From Adiantum capillus-veneris (taxonomy: Eukaryota; Streptophyta; Polypodiopsida; Polypodiales; Pteridaceae): a stretch of 60,000 bases of DNA. This document shows positions 1 to 11,220 of the stretch, piece by piece. Below the pieces are notes generated by a model. The model saw only the letters and a list, made by a program, of their open reading frames with translations. It was not told the origin of the DNA and did not search any database. The first letter of the stretch is position 1; each line of letters starts with the position of its first letter. The DNA is taken from the NCBI GenBank assembly GCA_014529385.2, contig CM043962.1:91196680-91256679 (forward strand), read 5' to 3'. Position numbers and translations under genes: made by a program.

Positions 1-1130
1 CACTAAGCCCCAGTAGACATTCTACGCGTAGGATGTCTCCTGCTCTGTTTTACCTGTATTTTTGCACTATGGATTCCCTTTGATGTTCTGAGTCCACAGC
101 TGTTTTTACTTTATGATTTGGACACCTATAAGCTGGTCAATGGATCAGTAATCTGTTCCGACAGCTTGGTTGCTGGTCTTGATCAGTCTAATCAACTCCA
201 ATTTGGACCAAAATTGACTAGGAGGCTTGACTAAGGCTACACAACACCTTGCTAGGCCTACAGTCAGTATCTGGCTTCAATTTCTTGCTTTAGACATTCT
301 ACGCGTAGCATGTCTTTTTGCTCAGAATAGCTTCAAATGCAAAGCACAGACTTCTCTTGAGGTGCTGATCACTTTGATATGCTCAAAATTAGATTTGGAG
401 TGCAAAATCACACAGATTACATCCTATGCGTAGGATGTCTTTTTGGTCTGGTTGACCCCAGACTTGACCCACACCTTCCCCTTGATGTCAGCAACCCAGT
501 GGTATGCTTAGATTTTGGTTTGGATTTCAAAAGTCCCCAATTTTAGCTGTTTTAGCCTTTTTCAGTCCAAAGTGCTAAAGTCTGCTTAGACCCCAATTTT
601 CTCACCCAAATGAGATGAAACCTCTCTTGGTCACTCAATATATCATGCAGATCATGCTCATGCAGCCATCCTATGGTTTTGGTCTTAAAATAATGCCTTG
701 GCACAATTTGGGTAGGATGTCTGGCAATTTCTGTCTATCTGGCCTTATCCTGTCAAGATATGGTTAAATTTCCACTTTCCAAGTGAAAATAGGGTAAAAC
801 CTACCTTTTGAACACACTGGTCAACTCAAAATTCCAAAATTCCCACCAGATTGTCCTATAGACATCCTACGCGTAGGATGTCTCCTGGCTTAAAATTAAT
901 TTTTTTTCCTGACAGAAATGCCCCTGATGCTCTGCAGCTCTATCAGAAACACTCACAGTAACTTTTGGACTTCACTTCAGCTTTCAAACACACTTTTGCA
1001 TCTTTTACAACCTTGTGATGAATCTAACAAGCAAGTATACATGCATGAAGTCCTCTAGATCCTGAATCATGATGTCCTACTTACTCTACTCCTACGTATC
1101 ATTTGAAATGGTGATAATGGTGTTTTTGGT
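1..1130. other. Unassigned repetitive DNA, LTR-like
   Basis: I see no coding signal. The stretch carries four near-perfect copies of a palindrome centred on ACGCGT (separate entry) and half-copies near 711 and 1071. Half-copies of the same GTAGGATGTCT motif also occur in the LTR at 4304-5233 (near 4655 and 5209), so this may be LTR or leader sequence of a related family. That link is inference; no LTR end can be placed here. Confidence 0.4.
15..883. repeat. Dispersed palindrome with MluI core, four copies
   Basis: Copies lie at 15-38, 292-315, 419-440 and 861-883. Each is a perfect or near-perfect inverted repeat around CATYCTACGCGTAGGATG. The sequence just downstream is also similar in the four copies (short C/T-rich run, then GCTC or GGTC). 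Spacing is irregular (277, 127 and 442 bp), so this is a dispersed motif rather than a tandem array. Function is unknown; binding-site or hairpin roles are only possibilities. Confidence 0.75.
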
Positions 1131-1480
1131 TGCTTCCTGGCCTCTCCGGACAACAACCACCTCCTCTGAATGATGCTTGATTAGTAGCCAACTACACTCA
1201 ATCAGCTGAGTATATGCCACAACCCCCGAGAAATCGTTACTCCATGGATGAGAACACCTTAATGTTCATAACCAATCAAGAGCAACATGGATCAAAGACC
1301 ATTCTTACTAGGCAAGAACAACACCACCAGATATGCAACAAGTAGGATCATGCTACAAGTGTGGAGACAATTATTGGACAAGAAATTTTTCTCAGGAAAA
1401 GAACGTAGAGAAATGGGGATATTGTTTAGAATGTGGTGTTATACACCTCATTCCTAATTGTCCAAAACACCCAAAACACC
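1130..1480 (+). pseudogene. Gypsy gag C-terminus with degraded double zinc knuckle
   Basis: A Gln/Pro-rich stretch is followed by two CCHC-like knuckles around 1350-1470. The first reads CYKCGDNYW with His and the last Cys lost; the second reads CLECGVIHLIPNC and is nearly intact. This arrangement is typical of the nucleocapsid part of plant Gypsy gag, which binds the element's RNA. Several in-frame stops (for example near 1190) and no start codon show that it is a remnant. The protease traces downstream on the same strand probably belong to the same element. Confidence 0.6.
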
Positions 1481-2744
1481 CAAAAATAGGGGGAAATCAA
1501 CAATGAACATTGTGGGAATGGTATCTTCTTCAAGTGGATATGAGGTAGAACCCATAGTTGTTGTAAATGCAACGACTCGGGCTAAAGCTTAAGAAGCTGC
1601 CAAGAACAAACCCATTGAGGAGGAAAGAAAACTACCTATTCAAATGGAAATTGAAATCTTATCAAGTAGGACTTAAAAAGAATCGGGGAAAGCTAAACGA
1701 GATAAAAGAAATAAAAAATTTTAAAGGAGAAAACCATCCTAGAAACTAAGCTGCAACAAACTAGAGAGAAGCTCTTACGCAAAAGATAAAACAAAGGAAA
1801 AGTCGAGGGAGCGGAGCCACCAAAACTTTTTCAGGTGGTTAAGTATTGGTGAAAAAAGTACTGGAGATATTAGATGCTCTATTACAAGCCTACAAGGCAA
1901 GACTGTAGAACAACCAAGCCTTGGAGCAAAGATGGTTGACATATCCACATCCAAAAATTGATCGAGAAGATTGGAAATGAGGAGATGGCTCATAGAGACC
2001 GCTCAAGCTCTAATGCAGCCAACAATATTAAACATTCCTAGACAAGAAGTACCAATAGCTCAAAAGGAAGAGGAAAGCGAGAACATAATTGATTAACTAA
2101 TGAAGCATGAGATTGAAACATTATTGGACACAAGGGTAGTGGCTAACACCACTAATGATGCAACATCACAATTCATGGCACCTATCCCAGAGGTAGAGGA
2201 GCCATGGCCACAAGACTTGTGGGAAACAATAAAGAGTTCAAATAATGGTAGTGCAACTTTCAAGTCTGCACCTATCACTGAGATCAACTTGGATCACAAA
2301 TTTTTCCCTGGAGATATACAATCTCAATAAGTAGATGCTAGGTCTATAGCATTTGAAGAGAGCAAACCACACTCTCTACGGACTTTTCCATCTTTCATAG
2401 GGAAACACAAAACAAAATCTAAGGTTAGAGTGGTACCACCTCAATGGAATCCAACACCAAAGATGATATGGACACCAAAAGCCTTCATGAACTATTATTA
2501 TCTCCTATACAATGCAAGATCACTCTCTTAGAGCTAATAAGAATCAGACCACATCTAGGGGAGAAGTGGGAAAACATCTACATAGGATGGGATTGAAAAT
2601 TCCTCTTCAAGATATTCTGTTAGATGATCAAACGGGTAAAACAACAAAAGAGCAACCAAAGGCAAATCCAATACTTGTAAACAAGGTAGGAGATTAATGT
2701 GAAGGAGAAGAAGGGAATGCCACCTTGCCACTATAACATCAGGG
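1481..2744 (+). other. Gypsy remnant, gag-protease linker
   Basis: The stretch has short open segments rich in Lys and Glu (1567-1749, 2100-2330, 2512-2697), separated by stops. It lies between the zinc knuckles and the protease trace on the same strand, so it is most likely decayed gag-pro linker. No domain is recognisable. Confidence 0.35.
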
Positions 2745-3020
2745 AGTGAGAATGGTTGCCATACTTGATAGTGGGGTTGGAGTGGCCATAGTTGCAAAAC
2801 AAATATGAGAAAAATGGAGGATGCCAACTCTTAGAAAAGCACAAATGAAACTACAACTTATAGATGGATATATAGAAAAACCTATGGGTATACAAGAGCA
2901 AGTCATAGTATCCTCATGTGGCATAGAGTACGTGCATACCTTTGCAGTAGTGGATTTGGAAAGAGCAAAAACTTTTATGTAATTTTGGGACGTCCATTCA
3001 TGAGACAACTTAGATGGTAC
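2745..3020 (+). pseudogene. Gypsy retropepsin remnant
   Basis: The frame from 2752 reads VAILDSGVGVAIVAKQ, matching the catalytic DSG loop of retroviral-type aspartic proteases (usually LDSGAGVSII). A stop follows at once. About 70 residues later, in another frame, comes ILGRPFMRQL, the conserved second motif of Ty3/Gypsy proteases. Spacing between the two motifs is normal for the family. At least one stop and one frameshift separate them, so it is dead. The enzyme would have cleaved the gag-pol polyprotein. Confidence 0.65.
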
Positions 3021-3540
3021 AAGATTGGTATCATGATCACCTCTACTTGCAGTATAAAGGTGTTACGACAAGAATCATTCTGAAAGACCATAGCTACAAA
3101 GATGTTAGTCAAACTCTTGTAGTTGAATTTGACTGAACAACAGTCCGTGGATAAAAAATACTTGCATGAGTGCACAACAAAGCACATATTTGAATTTGTG
3201 GAGCGTCCAAAAGTGGATCCTGATGAAATAAGATTGCATCCTAGAGAGACTATTTGAGGATAAGTACTACGTTTGAGAGCCATTTCTTGAAGATTTGTTT
3301 GAATCTTTTGGCTGGGATCAGATACTAGCTACTCTAGATGTGTGTATGTAATGAAACAATACCTAAAGCTTATGTCAATTGTGAGACAAAAAATGTCATG
3401 AAGCATGGTGCAAAAGCACAAATGAAGGAAGAAAAGAAACCACGAGAATATGTCATCATTGACATACCTGAAGAATCAAAGAAAGTTGTTTATGTTTAGA
3501 AAACTCAAGATCAAGAAAACAACAAGGATAAGATGAAAGA

Positions 3541-3880
3541 TCGATTGTCTACTACAATGACCAAATTCAGCTTATGTGGCAAAACACGACTCAAAATTAT
3601 ATGTTCAGTTTTGATATATCCTTATGCAACAAGGAATCTAATGTCTTATGGCACACAGATACTGATGAAAAATCCGCCAATCAAAGAGTGAGAAGAAACA
3701 GTGTACATAATTTCTCAAACGCAAATTCCTAGCTTTGGTGTGGTAAAAGTCATACTCAAGTTGAGTACTGGGGAGTTCAAAGACACGTTCTACATAATTG
3801 ACTCGCCTTACATCAAAGAGGGTCTGGTCTTGATGAAAAGCTGGATGAACATCTTCCTTCAATAACAATGAAAAGCTTCA
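3541..3880 (+). pseudogene. Gypsy pol fragment, second protease-like segment
   Basis: Reading on the plus strand, a G-V-V-K-V-I-L-type strand is followed by a FYIIDSPYIKEGLVLMKSWM-like segment. This resembles the FxVIDxxxxYxxLLGRPWLH segment found at the protease-RT junction of several plant Gypsy lineages. The Gly-Arg-Pro core has decayed to MKSW. A stop at about 3690 and a run of AAC repeats after 3870 end the similarity. Assignment rests on pattern resemblance only. Confidence 0.4.
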
Positions 3881-4282
3881 ACAACAACAACAACAATAAC
3901 AGTCCTAGAAGCACCTCGAGTCTATCCAAAAAAGAAGCAACCAACCATTGTAGAAAAAGGTAAATCTAAGGCAAACACTGAAGCAGATCAACCTTGAAAG
4001 TCAACTTTACCTTCAACAAATCTCCATCAAAATTCCTGCATGGCCTCTACATCAACAACCAAACCATTGACAAAGCAATGGAAACCTAAGAAAAAGCTTT
4101 CTCAGCCAAAGTTTCCATCACACAAAGCCCCAAGAAAAAGTTGAAAAGAATCAACCAAGTGTTAGTATCCAAAGAGCACATCAAAGTCAAAGATCTAGTT
4201 TGGATACACCACTTACAAGTTCAACCTCAACAACAAGTTCCCTATCCTCAAGGACTAGTCTTGGTCACCTACCTAAGGTTTT
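3881..4282. other. Remnant with no assignable gene
   Basis: The left part is (AAC)n-like and Ser/Lys-rich when translated on the plus strand. The right part (about 4200-4282) is the untranslated leader of the minus-strand element whose primer site starts at 4302, judging from its position. No open frame of interest. Confidence 0.4.
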
Positions 4283-4302
4283 CGTCCCCGACAACGGCGC
4301 CA
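4283..4302 (-). promoter_or_regulatory. Primer-binding site, tRNA-Asp type
   Basis: On the minus strand the sequence TGGCGCCGTTGTCGGGGA matches the complement of the 3' end of plant tRNA-Asp with one mismatch. It lies 1 bp from the end of the LTR at 4304, where a reverse-transcription primer site must be. tRNA-Asp priming is typical of the Athila/Tat branch of plant Gypsy elements. Confidence 0.8.
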
Positions 4303-4303
4303 A

Positions 4304-5233
4304 TGTTGGACAGATACGCTATGACGGACGTCAGCACAGCGAGAACTCACCTAACAAGATTTGTCAGCTAAGGACGAAGCTCGACTTGCAGGTGCGTGGA
4401 AGCAAGCATCGGGTGTCAACCTACACTCGACCGACTCCTAACTAATTCCTACAGAGGTATCTACCCAATGTCTAAGTCACAGCCTTCAAGAGTGCATAAG
4501 AGGAAACTTCCTACAACGCTTTCTAGAGCCGAATACCCATCAAACAATCTCGAAACACCATAGAACTTGAAGGAGACCCTACTAACACCAATAGGTCGCT
4601 CTCCCTAAGGTCTAAGAACCAAAATCCCAACTTAAAACACTTGGTGCAAAATCACGTAGGATGTCTGGCCGAAATTTGCAGGTCTTCGTTTCCGAAATCT
4701 AAAGTGCCTAATGTGTAGCTCTACTCAATGCGAACGTGTTTATATGATGCAATGCAAAATCGGACAACGTATGCTCACCGAATCACCAGATGAAGCTCGT
4801 AGATGTAGCTCGCAAAACCAGACCGTACGTACACAATGTAGGTATTGGCACGTAGCTCTCGTCGGGGGCAACACGCTGCACTTCTTTGCACTCGATTCCG
4901 ACCACCGGTGCGCATGTAGCATCAAGATGAAGCTCTCACTCTCTCTCGTACACAGTACGCACACTCACAGACTTCAAACTTTTTTTTAAAATGACAAAAA
5001 GGTTCTTCATTGAGGTCAAAAAGTGGTATAAATACCTTACAATTCTCAAACCCTAATGTTCCATTTCAACCATCTACTCAATCTAAATGTCAAAACTGGA
5101 ATACAATCTGGAAACTTCTGTAAGCCCCAATATTTACAAGGTGAAATGTCGGGTTTTCTCAATAAATGAATAATTACAAAAATAATAATCTACAGAGCAG
5201 TCATTTTCCGTAGGACGTGTCCAGCTTCTAACA
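4304..5233 (-). mobile_element. Complete 5' LTR of minus-strand Gypsy element 'm'
   Basis: On the plus strand it begins TGTTGGACAG at 4304 and ends CTTCTAACA at 5233, giving the short inverted TG...CA termini of an LTR (about 930 bp). The tRNA-Asp primer site is next to the 4304 end, so this is a 5' LTR in minus orientation. The right end abuts the LTR of Gypsy A exactly where A's sequence stops matching its partner copy at 50.2-51.1 kb. I therefore infer that m inserted into A's 3' LTR. Body genes of m are not recognisable to the left: the pol traces at 1.1-3.9 kb run the opposite way. Confidence 0.65.
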
Positions 5234-6240
5234 GGCACCCATACGCCAAACTAGTTGCCCATACAACCGGGCAGTTCCCCTAGGATAAAAACGGTATCCT
5301 AAGCAGTATCCACAAACCTACACATGTAGGAGGTGAAGACTCCACGTACATGGGGGAAATGGATTCATCCATGGCTGACAAGCCATCATTACTCATCACT
5401 TGGGAATGGTCGGACATTTGTTGCAGTGCTGGGGCCTGAATGCTCTCATCAGTAGTCCTACTTCTAGGCCCAGCCTAGTTGTCGTACGACGTTCTAGCCC
5501 TCTTGGGAATATTGTTCTCCTCATCAAGTTGAGGGTTTTCTCGGGTCCTTTTTGGTGCTATGACTTCTCGCATAATCACTTAGATTTTGCTTTCTTAGTG
5601 ATATTTGTGAAGCATCTCTCTCATACAAGAGATTTCTGGCCAGGACTCCGAGTCTTAGAGAAAATGAAAAGCCTAGGGCCCTATTTATAGCTTTTTCTGG
5701 CACTCACAGGCTCTCACAAGCTGAATTTGGAAATTGCTTGCATCTCAAGAAGCCCCTAGGCTCAAGATAGTACCCTCTGCTGCTAATTCAGTCCCTGGTA
5801 GGTCAGTAGTGGCCCTTCCCAGCACCTGTCTGCTTTAAAAATCAAATCCGCTAATTTTTTGTGTTATTTTTGCTATTTTGATAATATCTAGGAAAATATA
5901 TAAGAGTTATAATGAAAGCCCTAAGCTTACTAAAAACCATCCAATTATTTTTATAATTTAAAGCGGCGGTGTCATAAAATCTATTATCTAACCAACCCAA
6001 ATGATTTTCTCATATTAAATTGATCACTTAATGTGGGAGAATAAATGGGAACAAGTGTTAAGATATAGATATGTACTTATAGATCTATCTCAACACGGGG
6101 CCAATAGTAAAGGGGCCCAAATGGGATATGGTCTATCAAGAGCAAGGCTAACCAATGGAGCATAAGACCTTAGGGTTAGCTTCATTGAAGACCTCCAATA
6201 ATGTGTGTAAAAGTCCTTTGACCTTAGGTAAGCTAGGGCT

Positions 6241-6410
6241 GAGCTTGAGGTGGGAACCCGGCCCAAGCTCGAGGTGCTTGTCGTGCTTGAGGTGCTTGAT
6301 TAAGATGCTTGAGGTGCTTGACTTGGTGCATGATTAAGGTGCTTGAGGTGCCTTGAGAAGCTTGCCTGAGATGCTTGTGGGAACACCCCCTACTTCAAGT
6401 GCTTAGTCAT
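6241..6410 (+). repeat. Short-period GCTTGAGGTGCTTG cluster
   Basis: The motif GCTTGAGGT and close variants recur about eight times with irregular spacing of 12-25 bp inside the solo LTR. It looks like a degenerate minisatellite. Confidence 0.6.
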
Positions 6411-6480
6411 GCTTGATGACTAAGGGGCTTGCTCATCCAAAGTCAAAAATATCCCTACAAGGAGGGGGGCGAGCCTACAA

Positions 6481-6502
6481 GGGGGGGGGGGGGGGGGGGG
6501 GG
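6481..6502 (+). repeat. Homopolymer of 22 G
   Basis: An uninterrupted run of 22 guanines, immediately preceded by AAGG-type purines and followed by an (AC)n tract. The length may be uncertain in the assembly. Confidence 0.9.
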
Positions 6503-7740
6503 ATGAGAGAGAACACACACACACACAAGGGAAGCCCCAGCTTGAAGAGGCAGCAAGGACACTTGTCAAGTTCCTCCCCATGTTGCCCTCATGGTGTGCC
6601 TGAAGCCTATTGGTTGGCCACCCAAGGGGTCCAATGATAATTTAGGATATTTAATTAATTGATTTTGCATTTATCAAGTCCTCTCTCTCAAAGGGGAAAG
6701 GGGGACACTTGTCCCAAGGCTACCCATGTTGCTTGTAATGGATCCTGCTTGTGATTGGCTAAGGCCTGGAGGGGTCCAATGAGCTTCAAGCATGAGCTAC
6801 AAGGGGGGTCGACCCAAGCAAGCTAGGGGGGTGCTTAGGGGGTATACTCACCCACACACACTCACAAACACTCTCATTGTGCACTATGCAAAGTGCAAGA
6901 GCTCCCTCTCCTTCTCCAAGTAAGTAGAGGTTGAGAGCCTACACCAACACTCTTGGCTATGGAGTGCAAATCCATCCAAGAGCCATGCTTCAATGCTTGA
7001 GCTTGCCATCTATTTCTTCTTCATTACTATGCTATTATGTATGCTATCACAAGAGTTATGATAAGTGAGGAACTAGCTCTTTCTCGTATGAAATGTTTCT
7101 TCTTCCTCTTCCCTACCCTCATTCCCTGCTAGCTCTCTCCACCTTCGAAGGTGTTTGAGGTCTTGGGACTGAGGCTTGGTATAGTTAAAGCTTTCTTCAA
7201 GTTTAGGTTATGCTATGATGGTGATGCATGAAGCTTTCCATCTTCATTGCTTCACCTAGGTCACAAGGAACACAAAGAATGTATTGTAACAAGTCTCTCT
7301 TTATGGGAGAAATCATAATACAAATGCCTATTGGAGGGGGGACCGGCTCCACATAAATCCGGTCCTCAACTGTTGTCATGCTCTCTAAATTCTCTCTCTT
7401 GCAAAAGTATTGTTCATGCCAAGTTAACTAATTGCTATAATTATGTTGCTATCTTCAATTATGTCTACCCGCTATGCTCACAAAATCATTTCTTGAAAGT
7501 ACTCTCATTAAGTTCCGCTACTCTCAAATTGAATAGGCAAATTCCATTACAGGCGGTAAATATTTTAGAGAGGATAGCTATGCCAGCTTTTACCCGAGTT
7601 CAATTTTGAAGGTTCCTAGCTATAGGTTTGATGTGCTTAAGATTTGAAATTATCCATTTTAACAGCCCAATGCTTTCTCCTAAAGCTTTGAGTTCATTTC
7701 CCTGCAGCTAGAAAGGTGGAAATCTTACAATCAACCTAAC

Positions 7741-8905
7741 TTAAGAATTTGAGATGCCCTCATCTCGATCGAAATTGGGAGAGTCTTTGAGAAGAGAGAT
7801 TTCATCTTCCGAAGTGGCATCTTCAGTGGGATAATCTTTTCGCTTTACCAAATGTTCCCTAATCACTCTATTTCTAAGAGTTCTTTCTCTAGTTTCAAGA
7901 ATACAATATAACTGAAGTTTGAGCACTCCTTGTTGTTGCATTACAATCTGTTCATCCTCCAATGCATGATTGGGATTTGGGATGTAGGGTTTTAGTAGAC
8001 TGATGTGAAATACATCATGAACTTTGATATGTTCAGGCATCTTTAATTTGTAGGCTTGATGACTGAGGACCTTGATTATTTCATAAGGACCGCAATACCT
8101 GGGACTAAGATTTTTGAAATTTCGGTTGCTTCTTTTTGGACGTACTCAAAGAAAGACCTTGTCTCTTTGCTAAATATTTGATCGGATCATTTTTGGTCCG
8201 CATATTGATCCTTAGCCGCCTGAGTATCTTGTCGTATGGCTTTGGTCTGGGATTCCATTTCTTTCAACATTTTCTTTGAGGCTTCTACCGTTATAATAGG
8301 TTCAAAAATATTCAATGGTGATACGCATTCATGCCCATATAGAGCATTAAAAGGTGACATCCCAATGTTTTTATGGAAAGAGGAGTCATGGGCAAATTCT
8401 ACCAAGGGAAGAAATTGAATCCACTTGCGAGATTCTCTACTGCAATAAGCTCGAAGGATATCTTTAATTACTTGGTTTACCCGTTCTGTCCGTCCATCCG
8501 TCTGAGGATGATATGCTGAGCTAAAGCATAGTTGTGTTCAAATAGAGTCTTCCAAAACTTGGAAGTGGACTTTGCATCCCTATCACTGATAATTCTCTTT
8601 GGAAGCCCATGTAGTCTAAAGATCTCTTTAACAAAGATCCGGCTTATATCGGATGGGGTGTAAGTGGATTTTATTGGTATTAGGTGAGATGCTTTGGTGA
8701 GCATATCCACGACTACCATTAGGGAGTCATACCCTCCTTGAATCATGGGAAGACCAGTGACAAAATCCATGCTAATGAATTCCCACTTCATTTGAGATAT
8801 GTCTAAGGGTTGCATCTTTCCTGGAATCATCACTCGTTCAGTCTTGTTTCTGTGACAAGAAAGGCATCATCGGATGCATCGAAGTACATACCCCTTCATT
8901 CCGGT
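7741..8905 (-). pseudogene. Gypsy A integrase with chromodomain (decayed)
   Basis: Read on the minus strand. A CxxCH zinc-finger trace lies near 8870, and the core starts with MKWEFISMDFVTGLP (first Asp) and ISDRDAKSTSKFW (second Asp) within 8477-8833. The segment with the third acidic residue is lost at a frameshift near 8480. The core resumes at 8405-8187 (GMSPFNALYGHE). The C-terminus (8040-7741) has VHDVFHISLLKPY and then a chromodomain trace around HLVKRKDYPTEDAT. The chromodomain marks A as a chromovirus; such domains bind modified histones and steer insertion. Stops and frameshifts make it inactive. The stop lies 11 bp from the 3' LTR. Confidence 0.8.
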
Positions 8906-9151
8906 CTAGAAGTAGCATTTTCTCAAGGTATTAAGATTTTTTGTATATTCTAGGTATCCAGCTATCGGGATATCATGACCTTCATGAAGAATTAGCTGCT
9001 TTAGGGAGGTATCCGTAGGAATGTAAAGTCGATGTCTGTAGTAGTAAATAAGGCCATCCTCCATAGAATGTTCCTTAACTAGGGATTTTTATTTTTCTGT
9101 TACATCTTCCTGGCTGAGGATTTGAATGATTTGAAGATAGGCTGCATCTTT

Positions 9152-9463
9152 CTATGACCATTCCCTCACCTTATCCAATATTGGATTGTTGGCCATGGAG
9201 ATGGCTCCAATGAAGACTTTTTTGCTAAGGGCATTGGCAACCACATTTTCCTTGATGGGTCTGTATTTTATTTTAAAATTGTATTCCTGAAGAAGTTCTA
9301 TCCAGTGTCTTTGTCTCATGTTAAGAGTTGGTTGGGAAAAGATCCATTTTAGACTCTGGTGATCAGTGATCAGCTGAAATTGGTGTCCCAATAGATAACG
9401 TCTCCATAGCTTGAGGGCATGAATAACAATGAATAATTCCAGGTCATGAGTTGGATAGTTCAA
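9152..9463 (-). pseudogene. Gypsy A RNase H remnant
   Basis: The frame reads DLELFIVIHALKLWRRYLLG (Glu of the active site), TDHQSLKWIF (an Asp) and NVVANALSKK. The last motif is normally NxVADALSR, so the final catalytic Asp is Asn here. This is the RNase H domain that degrades the RNA strand during reverse transcription. It lies between RT (9479-9918) and integrase (below 8905) in the normal Gypsy order. The apparent start at 9463 is not a real initiation site, since the protein is a polyprotein segment. Confidence 0.8.
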
Positions 9464-9478
9464 CTCATGAAGCCTTAA

Positions 9479-9918
9479 TTATTTGGAAGTGTAGGCAACT
9501 GGTAGGCCTTCATGTGTTAAGTCTCCTCCTACAGCGAGTCTAGTTGCATATGTTACCACCTCAAAATCTTGATTAAATTTGGATAGCTTGAGCATGGGAG
9601 CGGAGGTGAGAAAACTTTTGAGTTGTTGGAAACAATATTCTTGTTCTATCTCCCATGTAAGCTTGGAGGATTTCTTGAGTAGCTGAGTCAAGGGTGCAGC
9701 AATGAGTGCATAATATTTGACGATTATTTTATACCATCCTAAAATACCTAGAAAACCTGGAATTTCATTGATAGTCTTGGGTGGTGGCCATTCTATTATG
9801 TCCTTATCCTTTGCAAGATCCACTGAGATCCCCTTAGAAGATATGATAAATCCAAGATAACTTACTTCAGGAGTACAAAAGATACACTTTCTTACCTTGG
9901 CATATAGTTGATATTGTC
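9479..9918 (-). pseudogene. Gypsy A reverse transcriptase, C-terminal half
   Basis: Minus-strand frame beginning QYQLYAKVRKCIF, then SYLGFIISSKGISVD, then the thumb/connection segment with GWYKIIVKYYALIAAPLTQL. This is the part of Gypsy RT downstream of the YxDD active site. It begins abruptly at 9918, where LTR L3 starts; the open frame to 9949 runs into the LTR and is chimeric. The N-terminal half that should precede it is found at 54,117-54,607 on the other strand, ending just before the missing active-site segment. Confidence 0.85.
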
Positions 9919-10206
9919 TGTAAGGTCCCTCCCTAAACCCTAGAGCCATTCAGAACTTTTTCAACCTATAAAATAATTTAGAAAAAGTTAAGACCGATAA
10001 AGAAGTCATGCGGACAACGAGACTTTACACCAGAATGGAAAGACAAGGATATTTCGGATAAGAAATTACGTCATCCCTACATTTTTCCAAAAAGATTAAG
10101 ATTATTTTTATACTTCTTTGTCAAAGGCCGCGTGGGATCTGATCTAGATCGAGAACTGGGAGAAAAGGAGACTAACCTGATTGAAAGATAAAGTTAAGAC
10201 ATAAGA

Positions 10207-10345
10207 ATTAAGAAGAAAATTGGGGTCCAATAGGAATTAAGAAGAGAATTGGGGTCCCATAGCATTTGAGAAGAGAAATGGGGTCCAATAGCAATTGAGA
10301 AGAGAATTGGGGTCTAATAGGATTTGAGAAGAGAATTGGGGTAGG
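10207..10345 (+). repeat. ~30-bp minisatellite in L3 LTR
   Basis: About five units of the type GAATTGGGGTCCAATAG plus AATTGAGAAGA. The partner LTR has eight or nine units at 57,055-57,290, so unit number has changed since the two LTRs were identical. Confidence 0.8.
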
Positions 10346-10372
10346 AATTGAGAAAAGAATACCCACCATTTT

Positions 10373-10382
10373 CTATATAAGC
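10373..10382 (+). promoter_or_regulatory. TATA box of L3 5' LTR
   Basis: CTATATAAGC, conserved in the partner LTR at 57,021-57,032 (minus strand). It lies about 450 bp into the LTR in the sense orientation, where an LTR promoter is expected. Confidence 0.6.
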
Positions 10383-10689
10383 ACCCCCTCTCCTTTGTAA
10401 TTTTACATACATTATTGCTAAGATACTTGCATACTTGCCATGCTCAAGATTATGCTTAAGTAAATCAAGGTCTCCATTAAACCTTGCTCTTGCTCTCTCC
10501 CTCTCTTGAAGGCCAAACCCTTGAGGGTTTTGTGAAGAAGCTTCTCTCTCCTTCCTCTTCATCCTAAATCCCTTTCCTTCCTCCTCGAGCCTCACATCTC
10601 TTCAAGAAGGACTTCAACCCCACTTCCCTCTTGTTTAGAGGAGGTGATCTTCATTTCTAGTAGGTTTAATTAATCCATGTGTTTTAATA

Positions 10690-11220
10690 CTAGGAAGGTT
10701 TATGTGCATCATTTTATGTTTAATCTTTAATGGTAACTTTTGAATTAGGGTTAAGTATTAATGATAGTTATGCATCATTAAGTTAAGCTTCAAAGGTAGA
10801 TTTGCACTCGTAAGCTAAGATTTAATGGTAACTTCACACTTAGGTATAAGCTTTAGTGACTACCTTGCATTTTTAGGTTTAAGCTTTAATGGAAACCTCA
10901 CAATTAGGGTTAAGTAATAAGAGTATCTATGCATCATAAAGTTAAGCTTCAAAGGTAGATTTGCACTCGTAAGCTAAGAATTAATGGTAACTTTGCACTT
11001 AGGTATAAGCTTTAGTGACTACCTTGCATTTTTAGGTTTAAGCTTTAATGGAAACCTTGCAATTAGGGTTAAGTGATAAGAGTATCTATGCATCATAAAG
11101 TTAAGCTTCAAAGGTAGATTTGCACTCGTAAGCTAAGCATTAATGGTAACTTTGCACTTAAGTATAAGCTTTAGTGACTACCTTGTATTTTAGGTTTAAG
11201 ATTTAATGGAAAGCTCGAAA
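10690..11220 (+). repeat. ~155-bp tandem repeat in L3 LTR, about 3.5 units
   Basis: GTTAAGCTTCAAAGG recurs at 10,792, 10,941 and 11,100 (spacings 149 and 159). The unit also holds the phrase with TTTAGTGACTACCTTG. The same array is in the partner LTR at 56,170-56,740 (spacings about 159 and 160). Confidence 0.85.

Larger units (their letters stand above)
5970..7551. mobile_element. Solo LTR with 5-bp target duplication GGCGG
   Basis: It starts TGTCATAAAA and ends CCATTACA, i.e. TG...CA ends. GGCGG stands directly before (5965-5969) and after (7552-7556). The uninterrupted version of the target is visible near 50,350-50,370 (reverse complement), so the insertion boundaries are exact. Length is 1582 bp, with no coding capacity. 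It contains a GCTTGAGGT-rich cluster, a 22-bp G run and a short (AC)n. Recombination between the two LTRs of a full element would leave this structure. Confidence 0.85.
5234..7729 (-). mobile_element. 3' LTR of Gypsy A (interrupted)
   Basis: The reverse complement begins TGTAAGATTTCC at 7729, 11 bp beyond the stop of A's pol frame, so this is the 3' LTR of the minus-strand element. It matches 50,157-51,087 in reverse complement over about 900 bp at roughly 80-85% by eye. It carries a TATA-like box (minus strand, 5681-5690, CTATAAATAGGG), with GGGCCC just downstream. A foreign solo LTR (5970-7551) interrupts it, and the U5 end is cut off at 5234 by LTR 'm'. Confidence 0.75.

Noticed and set aside
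5119-5233. TGTAAGCCCC at 5119 as the end of Gypsy A's LTR
   Set aside because: Similarity to the partner LTR stops at 5234, and 4304-5233 has its own matching TG...CA ends and primer site, so 5119 is internal to LTR 'm'.
9919-9949. ATG start for the Gypsy A RT frame
   Set aside because: These bases belong to the L3 LTR; the frame is chimeric and the RT has no start of its own.
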